Shown here: positions 25,157 to 37,233 of the stretch, piece by piece
Position numbering within the stretch: the first letter of the stretch is position 1
How the letters are laid out: each line of letters opens with the position of its first letter
Assembly (NCBI GenBank): GCA_025200525.1
Contig: CM045758.1
Location: 8,242,580 to 8,306,579, forward strand
DNA from: Camellia lanceoleosa
Lineage: Eukaryota > Streptophyta > Magnoliopsida > Ericales > Theaceae
Reading direction: 5' to 3'
Length of the DNA stretch: 64,000 nucleotides
Translations under genes and position numbers: made by a program
The notes under the pieces: model-generated
What the model was told of the DNA's origin: nothing
Databases searched by the model: none
The model's input: the letters and a program-made list of their open reading frames with translations, nothing else

Positions 25157-27052
25157 TATAGCGATCCCGGGTTTACCCTTATTGTATAGTGATCTATTAC
25201 GTCCGTGGATGTTGGTAGTGGATTGTTGTCTTGTTTACGCCCTTTCATATATTGTATTTGAGTTATAGGATGTGTTGGCGTGTTTGTTACAGTTGGTTGG
25301 GTTTAGAAACCAAACCTATTTGCCCAGATTTTGCCCCTTCCGCCGAAAGCGGAGTTTGACGCCGAAAGGATCCTGTTGTTGCTTGTACGCCGAAAGGATT
25401 TGGGCGCCGAGCGGGAATACACCCATCCAAGATTTTTTTCTGAGTTGTGTTGGACGCCGAAGCGGGATTGGCCGCCGAAGCGGGTCTTGGTCTGCCGAGA
25501 TGCCGAGAGTGCATCCGACGCCGAGCGGAGTTTGGCCGCCGAAGTGAGTTCGCGGAGTGCCGCCGAAAGGGAATTGGGCGCCGAGCGGCGATCGGGTTTA
25601 AAGATCCGAGTTTTGACTTTCCAAATCACTTTTTCTTGTTCTTTCTCTCTCACTTTCCCAAAACACAACTTTGAGAGCCTCTCTCTAAAACCGCCCTTCT
25701 TCGATTTGATCTAGTAGGAGTGGTTTGCTCGCCTTGGGCCTTCAAAAAGTTGTGTTGATCGTCGAGGGTTTGTTTTAATCAAAATTTCGGATTTGGAGCA
25801 CCTTGAGTTTTGTCACCTCATCCCTTGAGCCCAAACTTTGAGGTAGGGATATCCTACCTCTTTATGGATTCTCGCCTTTGAATTTCGACGCTTTGATGTG
25901 TTGGGGATAGTTGTGTAATTTTGAGAAAGTTTGGGGCTTTTATGCAATTTTATAAAAGTTTGGGGTTTTGTTTTAAATAAACCAGTATGTATGTTTGGTA
26001 CATAGAAATGAGATTAATGTGAATCATTGATGAAAATGGAACCTTTAGGGTTGAATGTTAATTATGGAAAATGCTATAATTATATTGTTTAATTAATTGG
26101 GATAATTAATTGTGGAATTGAGATGTTGATTATATATCCATTGTGCATTTATTTTCTGTTTAGAAATATCTGCTTTGGGCTATCGGTGGAGGATAGTCTT
26201 GATTGTTGTAGACAATGCATGATGATTAGGTGAATTAAAACCAATCATTGAAATGTATCATTGAGTATGACAGTTGAAGAATACATTAACTTTATGTATT
26301 GATTTGTGATGTGTATAATTGTTGTTTATATGCATTGTGTTGTGTTGGAGGAGATAGTGGATGTACTCATGGTTTAGGGGAAGATAGGGGATGTACCTCT
26401 AAACCGGATGTTGTTTGGGAGAAGATAGGGGATGGACTCCGTAGATAGAGCTCATATGCTTGTCTTGAAAAATATAGATACAGCCCATGTGCTTGTCTTG
26501 GAAATGTGAAGTAGCTTATATGCTTACCAGTGGTTGTATAGATATAACTAATATGTTTATCTATGTTGAAATGGAAAGGAAGGAAATATAGACTTGAATG
26601 TCTTGGAATTGTAGTAAATTGTAAAAGAATGTGAAAGTGTTGACCAATGTATCAACTGTTAATCTTTTAGGCGTTATTCATAATTGGTTTAGTATATTTC
26701 TACTGGGCTGTGGCTCACCCTATATGGGAACATCATTTTCAGGTACCTGCAGCATGCCACCTCCAAGGACTTAGCTTGGGAGGCTAGTGGCGGATGGTCT
26801 TTTGGCTTCTATTTACTTTTTGATGTGTTACATGTAACTTCAAGCCAAGGGCTTTACGTGTATTGAGCTAGAGCTCTCTTGATTGTAACCAAGTGTTAAC
26901 TTGGAAAGTTGTAAGCCTTTAAGGCACCCGCATTTATTGTTTACATGTAATATTTTTGTACAGGACAGTTCAGTTAAATAGAAGAAGGTGGACTTTTATT
27001 ATGTTGATGCATGTTTAATTGATGGGTTTAGTGTCATTATTTTGAGGGCGCA
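25157..27052 (+). repeat. 5' LTR of the gypsy element
   Basis: Begins TATAGCGATCCCGGG and ends GAGGGCGCA. The 3' LTR ends GAGGGCGTTACA, so three bases appear lost here. It closely matches the 3' LTR, with scattered small indels. TATAAAAG at 25951-25958 is a candidate TATA box. Confidence 0.9.
25335..25605 (+). promoter_or_regulatory. CGCCGA(A/G)CGG repeat cluster in LTR
   Basis: About a dozen variants of CGCCGAAAGG, CGCCGAGCGG and CGCCGAAGCGG lie within 270 bp, about 350 bp upstream of the TATA box. The 3' LTR has the same cluster at about 32625-32875 and begins with the palindrome CCGCTCGAGCGG. Apparent proteins here (Arg/Ala-rich) are by-products of the repeat. Confidence 0.7.
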
Positions 27053-27057
27053 TAACT

Positions 27058-27070
27058 TGGTATCGAGCGC
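27058..27070 (+). promoter_or_regulatory. primer-binding site (tRNA-iMet type, mutated)
   Basis: TGGTATCGAGCGC, 5 bp after the LTR, differs from the usual TGGTATCAGAGC by loss or change of a base. This is the position and type used by most plant chromoviruses. Confidence 0.75.
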
Positions 27071-27448
27071 ATCGGTTCAATACTTTGGGTACGTGGGAAG
27101 TGATTAGAATCACAATGGGTTTGTCTCGCTTGATAGAGACTTAGTGTAGTGTCATATGCCATATGTTTAATTGATAACATGCTTATGTGATTATTTGGGT
27201 ATGGGATTTAATTTCTAGGATGTTGATTGGATCCTTGGGTTTCTGGGAGTCTTGTTGAAAGGCACTTGATCAATGCCGCTTTCACAGAACTCGTAACGCC
27301 GACTATCATTATCCGTAAATGGAATTCGTAAGTGCTTATGTGTTTATGTGCTTACGTGGAGTGAATTACGCTTGTCCATGCATTAGGACGTGAGTGTTTA
27401 GTTTTGCACGCTACAAATGTGCTAACGTTCTGTGTTACCTTTATTAGG

Positions 27449-28720
27449 ATGTCAGGACGAGGAAGAGGTGGAAGGCGTGGTAGGCCTAGGAGGCAGGATA
27501 TGCCTTTACCGGATGAGATTCCGGCAGCTCAGGAAGGGGTTGGTCAGGCCAATGTGGCCGAGCCAGTAGGCCAGCAGGCTATGGGCGCTCTAGCCCGAGA
27601 GATAGCAGGAGCGTTCAGGGAGTCAGTAGGCATTCTTAGAGCGGAGAATCAGGCTCAGGTTGTTGTTGCAGATGCAGGACCTTCTTTTCTAAAGAGGGAG
27701 TTCTTCCGGTCCAATCCGGATGAATTTGTGGGTGATCCAAAAGAGCCGCTTAAAGCCGATGAATGGCTCGAATGCATAACGAAGACGCTTGAGATGCTAG
27801 GCATCAAGACGGCATCAAGGTGACCTGGCATCTTTCCACCAAGGGATGCGGTCACAGTGGAAGTTCACCAAGGGTCGATTGGGGTACCGAAGGCTTTTGT
27901 TGACGCTTTTCAGAGAAGTTCTTGTCTCCTACTGCTCAGAGAAGTTGAGAGATCGGGCGCCACCAAGCAATGCTTTATCGCTGGCCGAGTTTGAGGCCTC
28001 ATTCACTAGTTTGTCCGTGTTTGCACTGAATTGGTGGCGCCCGAGAACGCCGCTGCATTGAGTTTGAGAAGAAGTTGAGGCGCCTCAAGTTGAAAAATTG
28101 TGGGGTCCATGTTTCGATTATGGGCGATCGTTGATGCCGCAATTACATCGAGATTATGATGCAGAAGAGGAGGAAGGCGTAAAGGCTCCAAGAGGAGTCA
28201 GGATGGGCAGGGTGATAGTAGGAAACAGAGGGGCTATAACCCTCAGCAGTCTCAGGGTGGAGTTTCTAGGTCGACTTTTCCCAAGACTGTGCAGTCTCGG
28301 AGGGGCAATCAGGAGAGTTTACTTACAAGTGTGGCCACCGGTCACAAGGTTTCAGCTGTCTGCCAGAAGAGCGGAGGTCGAGGGTCATCTTCTTCACCAG
28401 CCAGTGGTTAGAGTTTGGGCAGGGGGCAGCCCTTGTCCTGTTATCGGGCAGGACCTGGGCACTGAAGAGGTTCTGCCCACGCTTGAGTGCCACTCAGGCG
28501 CCTGTTCTAGGCAGATGCAGGATTTCACCACCACCAGGCAGCCTCGAGGGCCAATCCGGAGCTTGCTGTCCCAATCAAGACAAAGCAATTTTATGCTCCT
28601 AGGGGTGAGCAGTGGACCAGTAGTCCCACAGGCGCGTGGTATGCTTGTTGCCACAGATTTAGTACCAACTCCATCAAGAGTGAGAGGTACTTTTTGTTTT
28701 GCAACTCGGTTGCTAGAGTG
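27449..28720 (+). pseudogene. gag of gypsy element, frameshifted
   Basis: ATG at 27449 opens MSGRGRGGRRGRPRRQ and a frame that includes FFRSNPDEFVGDPKEPLKAD and EWLECITKTLEMLG, the start of a retrotransposon gag domain. The frame breaks at about 27820. Downstream pieces in other frames resemble the rest of gag, including a Gln/Arg-rich linker (28150-28300) and a damaged zinc-knuckle region near 28320-28380. It would form the virus-like particle; it is not functional. The 3' limit is approximate. Confidence 0.75.
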
Positions 28721-31700
28721 TTGATTGACACGGTGCATCTCATTCTTTTGTATCTGGCATTTGCATCGTGTTGGAATTGGAGTTAGCACTATTAGCATCT
28801 CCTATTTGTGTGGTGTCCCTATTGGGGTGAATTAATTTTGAGGCACGGATGTAGAGGTTGTGATATAGAGGTCGACGATCATCGACTTCGCTTCCATTTG
28901 TAGTTATGCCCATGAAGGGCTTTGATGTTATTTTAGGTATGGACCTGTTATCGCCATACCGGTGTGATTGATTGCTACCGCCAGAGGGTTACTTGTCAGA
29001 TGCTGAGCGGGAGTTTTTCCATTTCTTAGGAGACCGGGTTGGTAGTGTTGTGCCATTGGGGTGCGGTCCGCAGGCGAATGAACTTAGTAGTCTACTTGCT
29101 AGCTTTGAGAATGGTGAGTGTGATGAGACCAGATTGAGTTGCCAAGGGTAGTTTGTGAGTACTCTGGACGCCTTTCTCGAGGATCTTGTTGATTTGCCAC
29201 CTCACCGAGAGACGAGTTCTCTATTGATTTAGTGCAAGACGGCCACGATCTCTATGGCACCTTATCGCTTTTGCCCCAAACAGAGTTGATTGAGTTGAAA
29301 GTTCACCCAAGAATTGCTAGATAAGGGCTTCGTTCGCCCTAGTGTATCGCCGTGGGGAGCACCGGCCCTCTTTGCTAAAAAGAAAGATGGTGCCTTGAGG
29401 TTGTGTATCGACTACCGGAAGTTGAATCGGGCTACGGTTAAGAATAAATATCCTATGCCCCGTATAGATGATTTGTTTGACCAGTTGAAGGGTTCCCGTT
29501 GTTTCTCTAAGATAGATTTGAGATCGGGTTACCACCAGTTGAGGGTCAGGGAGGAGGATATTTCGAAGACGGCATTCCATACGCGGTATGGCCATTATGA
29601 GTTTCTGGTGATGCCATTTGGGCTCACCAATGCACCGGCAGTCTTTATGGACTTGATGAACCGGATCTTCCGGGAATTCTTGGATCGTTTTGTGGTCGTT
29701 TTTGTGGACGACATTCTTATCTACTCGTCTTCAGAGGAGGAGCACGAGGAACACTTGAGAGTGGTGCTTGAGTTGCTTAGAGCCCATAGGCTGTATGCCA
29801 AGTTTGGGAAGTGCGAGTTCTGGCTAAAAGAAGTCAAGTTCTTAGGCCATGTGGTTTCCGGGGAGGGGGTGTCTGTTGATACATCCAAGACTGAGGCAGT
29901 GCAAGATTGGGCACAGCCTAAGAGTGTGTTTGAGATCCGCAGCTCGGGATTGGCCGGGTACTATCGCCGGTTTGTGAAAGATTTCTCCAAAGTTAGCTTC
30001 ACTTGACTAGGTTGACTCGCCAGGAGTCAAATTTGTATGGAGTGAGACTTGTGAAAAGTCGCCAGAGTTGAAAGTTAGATTGACCACCGCTCCAGTCTTG
30101 ATTATTCCGGAGAGAGGGTTGGGTTATGCAGTCTATTGTGATGCCTCACGAGAGGGTTTGGGTTGTGTGTTGATGCAGGGAGGGAAAGTGGTAGCTTATG
30201 GCTCACGTCAGTTAAAAATACATGAGAAGAATTACCCTACACACGACCTAGAGTTAGCGGCTGTGATTTTTGCCTTGAAAATCTAGAGGCACTACCTTTA
30301 TGGTGAGAGATTCGAGGTGTTCTCGGATCATAAGAGTCTGAAATATCTTTTTTCACAAAAGGACTTGAATTTGAGGCAGAGGAGATGGATGGAGTTTATT
30401 GAGGATTACGACTTCGAGTTGCATTATCACCCAGGGAAGGCCAATGTTGTGGCCGATGCTCTTAGTAGAAAATCCATTCATGATGTAGCTTGTGTAGCCA
30501 TCCGAGAGTGGGAGATGTTGGGGGCACTTGGCGAGTTTGATTTGCTTCTGGGCGAATCCGTTGAGGCTGCGGCCTTGTTTTCTGTTGTTGCGCAGCCTAC
30601 ACTTGTGACTCGAGTGTTAGAGGCTCAAAGGGGTGATCGTGGGGTAGAATCTCTACGAGAGAAGATCTCCAGTGGGAAAGTTGAGAAGGGTTTGACGGTG
30701 TATCCCGACTTGAGCGTGAGATACCGAGACCGCTTGTTTGTACCGGAGTCTTGCCGAGAGCAGGTACTCCGAGAGTTTCATCATTCGCGCTTGGCGGTGC
30801 ATCCGGGAGGCACTAAGATGTATCAAGATTTGAGTCGCCAGTTTTGGTGGCAAGGCATGAAGAGAGATGGCGCTTAGGTTCAAGTGCCTTACTTGTCGCC
30901 AAGTGAAGGCCGAAAGCATCGAGGCCGGGTTTGTTGCAACCCTTGCCTATTGCCGAGTGGAAGTGGGAGCATGTCACTATGGACTTCGCTGTAGGTCTTC
31001 CGAGGGCTCAGGGTAGTGATGCTATTTGGGTGGTTGTAGACCGGTTGACTAAGTCGGCGACTTCATTCCTATGCGCTGAGAGAGATTCGTAGATCACCTT
31101 GCCGACTTGTATATCCGGGACATAGTGAGATTGCACGGTCCCAGGACGATCGCCCTCGTGATAGAGATCCTCGCTTTATCGCTAGGTTGTGGCAGAGTTT
31201 GCAGAGTGCTTTGGGCACTAAGTTGACCTTTAGTACAGCTTATCACCCTCAGACTGACGGGCAGTCCGAGCGTACTATTCAGATCCTTGAGGATATGCTT
31301 CGGGGTTGTGTCCTTGATTTCAGTGGGACGTGGGAAAGGCACTTGCCATTGGTGGAGTTTGCCTACAACAACAGTTATCAGTCTAGCATCGGTATGGCAC
31401 CGTTTGAGGCCTTGTATGGCCGACCTTGTAGGTCTCCAGTTTGTTAGGCCGAGGTGGGCGACACACCTTTGTTGGGTCCGGAGTTGGTTAGGGAGACGAC
31501 GGAGAAAGTTGAGCTTATCCGTAGGAGGCTTGTTACAGCCCCGTAGTCGCGAAATCTTATGTCGATCAGAGGAGGAGACCGTTGGTGTTTGAGATAGGTG
31601 ATCATGTCTTCTCAAGATATCACCTAGGCGGGATTGATGAGGTTTGGGAAGAGAGGAAATTTATCCCCTCGGTTTATTGGTCCTTTTGAGATCCTTGAGA

Positions 31701-32015
31701 GGATTGGCGAGGTTGCTTACCGCTTAGCCTTGCCGCCACAGTTGTCCGGAGTTCATGACGTGTTTCATGTGAGTATGCTTCGGAAGTATGAGCTAGATCC
31801 ATCACACGTGTTGGATTGCACCGACTTAGAGGTAGATGAGGATGCCTCGTATGAGGAGAGACCGGTTCGGATCTTGGATAGGCGGGATCAAGTCTCGTGG
31901 CAAGACCATTCCTTTGGTTAAGGTTTTGTGGAAGCATCCGGGGGTGGAGGACGCCACTTGGGAAGGTGAGTTGGAAGTCCGGGAGAAATATCCGGACTTG
32001 TTTATTGATTTGTAG
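28721..32015 (+). pseudogene. pol of gypsy element: PR-RT-RNaseH-INT-chromodomain remnants
   Basis: A broken protease motif (VLIDTVHL for VLIDTGASH) lies near 28720. RT at 29314-30006 carries [46 protein letters not shown] and the catalytic FVDDILIYS. RNaseH follows at 30068-30480 ([16 protein letters not shown], then [11 protein letters not shown]). The integrase HHCC region ([19 protein letters not shown]) spans 30775-30900, and the core with [37 protein letters not shown] is at 31190-31440. The C-terminal GPFEILERIGEVAYRLALPP and VLWKHPGVEDATWE block ends at TAG 32013-32015. Stops within otherwise conserved motifs (30283-30285, 31444-31446) look like TGG-to-TAG changes, alongside several frameshifts. 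Confidence 0.92.
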
Positions 32016-32420
32016 TCATGTAATGAGAACTTGTAATTTTGTTGAACTTTAAGAACATTGTGTGTGTCTTAAGTTGTAAAACATGGTATATGTTTTGATT
32101 TAAGGAAGTAGTGTAAAACTTGCCTTAATGTGAGAATTGATTATAATATTGCATGTGTTGGCTATATTATAGAACTGGAGATGTATCATGAAATTTTGTT
32201 ATGATATGATTTGTGAAACCATGTATATTGAGAATGGTTGGAAAGTGGAACAAGAAATGCATGTTATAGATGCACTTGAAATGTATATTGTGAAATGCCT
32301 CTTGATGAGAAATGGGTGACGGGTGATGGATCAAATTGTTAAATGTTGTGTTATGACATTGTTGTGGAGAAAAAGGCTTGCTTTTCAAAAACTTGTTTTT
32401 AATTTTGGGGACGAAATTCT

Positions 32421-32434
32421 TTAAGGGGGGAGGT
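32421..32434 (+). promoter_or_regulatory. polypurine tract
   Basis: TTAAGGGGGGAGGT immediately precedes the 3' LTR; this is where plus-strand DNA synthesis would be primed. Confidence 0.85.
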
Positions 32435-34355
32435 TATAGCGATCCCGGGTTTACCCTTATTGTATAGTGATCCGGACATGCGTCCGTGGATGTTGGTAGT
32501 GGATTGTTGTCTTGTTTACGTCCTTTCATATATTGTATTTGAGTTATAGGATGTGTTGGGCAGGTTTGTTACAGGTTGGTTGGGTTTAGAAACCAAAACT
32601 AGTTGCCCAGATTTTGACCCTTCCGCTCGAGCGGGGAGTTTGACGCCGAAAGGATCTGTTGTTGCTTGTACGCCGAAAGGATTTGGGCGCCGAAAGGGAA
32701 TACACCCATCCAAGATTTTTTCTCAGTGGTTGTGTTGACGCCGAAGCGGGATTGGCCGCCGAGCGGGTCTTGGTCTGCCGAGATCCGAGAGTGTGCATCC
32801 GACGCCGAGCGGAGTTTGGCCGCCGAGTGAGTTCGTGAGTGCCGCCGAGCGGGAATTGGCGCCGAGCGGGCGACTGGGTTTAAAGATCCGAGTTTTGACT
32901 TTCCAAATCACTTTTTCTTGTTCTTTCTCTCTCTCACTTTCCCAAAACACAACTTTGAGAGCCTCTCTCTCTAAAACCGGCCCTTCTCTCTTCGATTTGA
33001 TCTAGTAGGAGTGGTTTGCTCGTCTTGGGCCTTCACAAAAGTTGTGTTGATCGTCGAGGGGTTTGTTTTAATCTGAAAATTTCGGGATTTGGAGCACCTT
33101 GAGTTTTGTCACCTCATCCCTTGGAGCCCAAACTTTGAGGTAGGGATATCCTACTCCTCTTTATGGATTTTGTCTTTGAATTTCGACGTTTTGATGTGTT
33201 GGGGATAGTTGTGTAATTTTGAGAAAGTTTGGGGCTTTTATGCAATTTTATAAAAAGTTTGGGGTTTTGTTTTAAATAAACCAATATGTATGTTTGGTAC
33301 ATAGAAATGAGATTAATGTGGAATCATTGATGAAAATGGAACCTTTAGGGTTGAATGTTAATTATGGAAAATGCTATAATTATATTGTTTAATTAATTGG
33401 GATAATTAATTGTGGAATTGAGATGTTGATTATATATCCATTGTGCATTTATTTTCTGTTTAGAAATATCTGCTTTGGGCTATCGGTGGAGGATAGTCTT
33501 GATTGTTGTAGACAATGCATGATGATTAGGTGAATTAAAACCAATCATTGAAATGTATCATTGAGTATGACAGTTGAAGAATACATTAACTTTATGTATT
33601 GATTTGTGATGTGTATAATTGTTGTTTATATGCATTGTGTTGTGTTGGAGGAGATAGGGATGTACTCATGCGTTTAGGGGAAGATAGGGATGTACCTCTA
33701 AACCGGATGTTGTTTGGGAGAAGATAGGGGATGGACTCCGTAGATAGAGCTCATATGCTTGTCTTGAAAAATATAGATACAGCCCATGTGCTTGTCTTGG
33801 AAATGTGAAGTAGCTTATATGCTTACCAAAGGGTTGTATAGATATAACTAATATGTTTATCTATGTTGAAATGGAAAGGAAGGAAATATAGACTTGAATG
33901 TCTTGGAATTGTAGTAAATTGTAAAAGAATGTGAAAGTGTTGACCAATGTATCAACTGTTAATCTTTTAGGCGTTATTCATAATTGGTTTAGTATATTTC
34001 TACTGGGCTGTGGCTCACCCTATATGGGAACATCATTTTCAGGTACCTGCAGCATGCCACCTCCAAGGACTTAGCTTGGGAGGCTAGTGGCGGATGGACT
34101 TTTTGACTTCTATTTACTTTTGATGTGTTACATGTAACTTCAAGCCAAGGGCTTTACGTGTATTGAGCTAGAGCTCTCTTGATTGTAACCAAGTGTTAAC
34201 TTGGAAAGTTGTAAGCCTTTAAGGCACCCGCATTTATTGTTTACATGTAATACTTTTGTACAGGACAGTTCAGTTAAATAGAAGAAGGTGGACTTTTATT
34301 ATGTTGATGCATGTTTAATTGATGGGTTTATTGTCATTATTTTGAGGGCGTTACA
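32435..34355 (+). repeat. 3' LTR of the gypsy element
   Basis: 1,921 bp, TATAGCG...CGTTACA, nearly collinear with the 5' LTR including the CG-rich cluster and a TATAAAA at 33249-33255. Both LTRs start TA rather than TG, so the non-canonical end was probably present at insertion. Confidence 0.9.
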
Positions 34356-35743
34356 TTCCTACTCTCTGTTGCAACAAATCAGAAACCAGCAACCTCTTGG
34401 GACTTCGCGCAATATTCTAGGCTTAATTGTAAACAGAGGCTAATCGGGGCATCGCGATGGATTTCTGCGCCAGGCAACCCGAACACGCATCATTCATCAT
34501 CCGGAGCAGAGTCGAGGTAGTCCCTAGCTTGCATGCTAATTTACTGCTTTCCTAGATTAATTTGTTAATTAATTAGGATTTTGTACTTATTCGGACTGTA
34601 ATTATTCATTCGGGACTGTATATTATTTATTCGGACCCTCCGAGCGAGGGCACAACTGTAATAAGTGTGCGTGCGTGTGATGTATGTCTTCCAACCCCAC
34701 GTCTTTCTCTCCCTTTTATTTACTAGCTTATGATGGTTAGATTAGGGCATGTTTCAATTAGCATACAGTATGACAACATGTTTGCATTCATTCATCTGTT
34801 TTGCATGCACCGGGCTCGGCGCATCATAACTCACTGCATTGTATTTCAATTCCGAGTTGAATACATGTTAGCTGTAGCATTCCATATGCCATGTTTAGAA
34901 TAGCCGAGCCTATCTTAGTTACATTCCTGTATGTGTTGCATTAGGCATTTCTATATAGTTAGGATCATACATGGATTTCTAACATAGTTTCTGTTTTGGC
35001 TTGGAGTACTCTGTAAGTTTTTACACTTTAGCATCCTTGCATGTGTGTGAGTGACTGCCATGAGGCTATGTGCTTATGTGTTATAACTGGTTGAATACCT
35101 GTGGGTGAAGGTTGGGTTATTTGGATTGGAACAATGCATTGACTGTGAGTTTTAAGCCCACTAGATAGTGGCAAAACCATATTTCCTAAACCCACCCGAG
35201 GGTGGCAAAATCTGCATTTTAAGCCTACTTGCAGGTAGCGAACCATCTTTCAAAAAATAAACATAAAACGTTTTGTTCCAATTCAGGCGATCCAGTCTAT
35301 ACTTGTATGTTGTGCGCATCACATAGTAAATCTAGGCTAATAACTGGAATAAGAACGCATAATATTTTCAAAACTAGATATCATGGTTAGTAGAGGCCGA
35401 TCTTTGATTGGGCGAGCAGGGGTGCTCACGAAGTGACCTTCCCCAATCGCATTCCAAGTTTCCGAGCCGAGGCAACTGTGGTGATGACGGACACGTGGCC
35501 TTAGGCACGAGTCAGGGTTTCCTAAATTTCCCAAAATAAAATATTTCGGTGGTGACTCTATATCTGGCAAAGCAGTCCATGTTTTGCACTTCTTTCAAAA
35601 AATCTGTTTTCTCAAAACGATTTGCCGGATTTGGACTTTTTGGTTCAGATTGAGAACCGTGACAATTGGAGTCCTGAACTGTAGTGAGCCCAAAATGAAC
35701 AGAACGGGACTCATCCCTCCCGGGGAGTTCGGGGACGTCTACA

Positions 35744-37100
35744 CCCAAAAGCAGACTAACACATCAGCAAAGAAAACACCCTCTTATTAGTCACCAAGAC
35801 TAAGTAGCCATAGAACTTCACAGCAAAAAACCAGAGATCACCCAAAACTTTAACAGTAGTAGAAAATAGAACAAAACTTCAATCCCTTCCATCTAAGCAA
35901 TATCTAATTTGTGAAATGTTGAAGAGGACGTCATTAATTGCGAATTGAGTCCTCTTGGATGAAGCTTTATACCAGAAAGTTAACCTTGTGATAATGAGCT
36001 CTTGTAGCTCCTGCAGCTGAGGTTGTAAGCCATGAAAGAGACACTCATTTCTGTGTTTCCGTATGGACCAAAGAGCTACCAGAGGTATTGCACTCCAAAT
36101 CCTCCTTTCTTCTTTTCTACAGCAGTGCCCTGCCCACCACTGTATCAATCCTTGTATAGACCCAAGGACCACCCAAACTACTCCCCACCACTACAACAAC
36201 CCAGACCAAACTCTCCACACCATAGGGCAGAGAATTAACACATGTTCAATTGTTTCTTACTGAGCCTTGCAGAAAATACACATGGTAGATATATCCTTAT
36301 CCAAAATTCCAAGCTAATGCAAGAAAATTGATGTTTTAACCTTATTTTTCCATGCAAGCCAACTAAAGATTTGCACTTTGGAAGGGAGATAATTGATCCA
36401 CACCCTTTTACTAAAGCTGACGTTGCCCCCAAAAATAGATTGGTATGATTATAGAAAACAGATACAAGGGATTGACTTTATTTTGCAAATAGACCATATT
36501 GTCAGATCATTGACCTCCATTAAATCTTTGGTGCTTCTCGAAAAATTCCATTGAGTCTGAGTAGCTCCACCTTTTCCCATTCAAATAAGGGTCTCCTAAA
36601 AGTGAGTGGGCAGTTCTGTGAGTTGCTTGTGATCTCTACTAGGTCCTTAATTGATCCCTCCTTATCAGTAGACAACTGAAATAACCTTGGGAACTCATCT
36701 TTAAGGTAGATATCTCCACACCATTTGTCATGCCAGAACCTTACTCTACAACCATTACCCACTCTTAATTGTAAGTGGAAAACATAGTACACAAGTAAAG
36801 GTACTTTCTGCTCAACTACTGCTACAATATCACTCCAAATTCTAGAGAAGTTAATGCCTGGGTTGAGATGTGGTAGCCATTCCCCTTCTTGAAATCTGTA
36901 TTTACTGCAGAGAACCTTCTTCCATCATGAATCATGTTTAGAAGCAAATCTCCACCACCATTTGAGAAGCAAGCACACATTCACATCTCTAATTCCTCTT
37001 ATGTCTAGCCCAGTTTACTTGATACTTTTAGTTACTTCTGGCCATTTCACCAAATGGATTTTCCTCTTCAAATCTCCACCACTATTACTTATTTTTATCT
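35744..37100 (-). pseudogene. LINE ORF2 C-terminal part (end of reverse transcriptase and zf-RVT), 5' truncated
   Basis: Read on the minus strand from ~37070, HLVKWPEV and GLDIRGIRDVNVCLL, then KWWWRF, match the distal RT region of plant LINEs. RVGNGCRVRFWHDKWCGD follows at 36770-36710. The zf-RVT-like segment near 36400-36240 (KCKSLVGLHGKIRLKHQF, then a damaged CxxC...H region) is next. RIWSAIPLVALWSIRKHRNE and a C-terminal helix end at about 35881. The remaining bases to 35744 are 3' untranslated sequence that continues at 21958. There is no upstream endonuclease or RT catalytic part, so the copy is 5' truncated, the usual LINE fate. Frame changes are present. Confidence 0.85.
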
Positions 37101-37233
37101 TCTAACTAGTTATTCCTAGTACAATTAAAAGTTGCACCATTAATCAATGAGAACTAATTCTTATCAGGATATTTATGATAAAAAAATGGTTTACATACCC
37201 AGAAAAAGAGACAAAAAATCATTAATTACTCAT
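37101..37233. other. short unassigned segment
   Basis: AT-rich stretch between the 5' truncation of the LINE and the tip of the minus-strand LTR; probably the original LINE insertion site. Confidence 0.4.

Larger units (their letters stand above)
25157..34355 (+). mobile_element. Ty3/gypsy (chromovirus, Tekay/Del-like) LTR retrotransposon, full length but inactive
   Basis: Two LTRs (25157-27052, 32435-34355) flank gag-pol, with a PBS after the first and a polypurine tract before the second. TSD TTCCT at 25152-25156 and 34356-34360 is exact. Pol order is PR, RT, RNaseH, INT, then a chromodomain-like C-terminus, which defines Ty3/gypsy. The conserved GGGGACGAAATTCTTTAAGG stretch before the 3' LTR is typical of Tekay/Del-type chromoviruses. 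It is inserted in the solo LTR 21959-35743 and is therefore younger. Frameshifts and stops abolish function. Confidence 0.93.
21959..35743 (+). mobile_element. solo LTR (~4.6 kb) of a Tat/Ogre-like family, split by a nested gypsy element
   Basis: Starts TGTAGGCACCCCATTTTTGA and ends GGGGACGTCTACA, with TG..CA and inverted tips (TGTAG / CTACA). Perfect TSD CCCAA at 21954-21958 and 35744-35748. Subtracting the nested element 25157-34355 and its extra TSD leaves about 4,580 bp. A near-full copy in the opposite orientation lies at 37234-58533. The first 20 or so bases also match the LTR starts of the 40254-56887 element, so both belong to related families. No internal coding domain follows the LTR, hence solo LTR formed by recombination. 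Very long LTRs are typical of Ogre/Tat elements; that label is inference. Confidence 0.85.

Noticed and set aside
25272..25714. Several overlapping Arg/Ala-rich proteins within the gypsy LTR
   Set aside because: They arise from the CGCCGA(A/G)CGG cluster in all frames; the 3' LTR copy has different frames because of indels.
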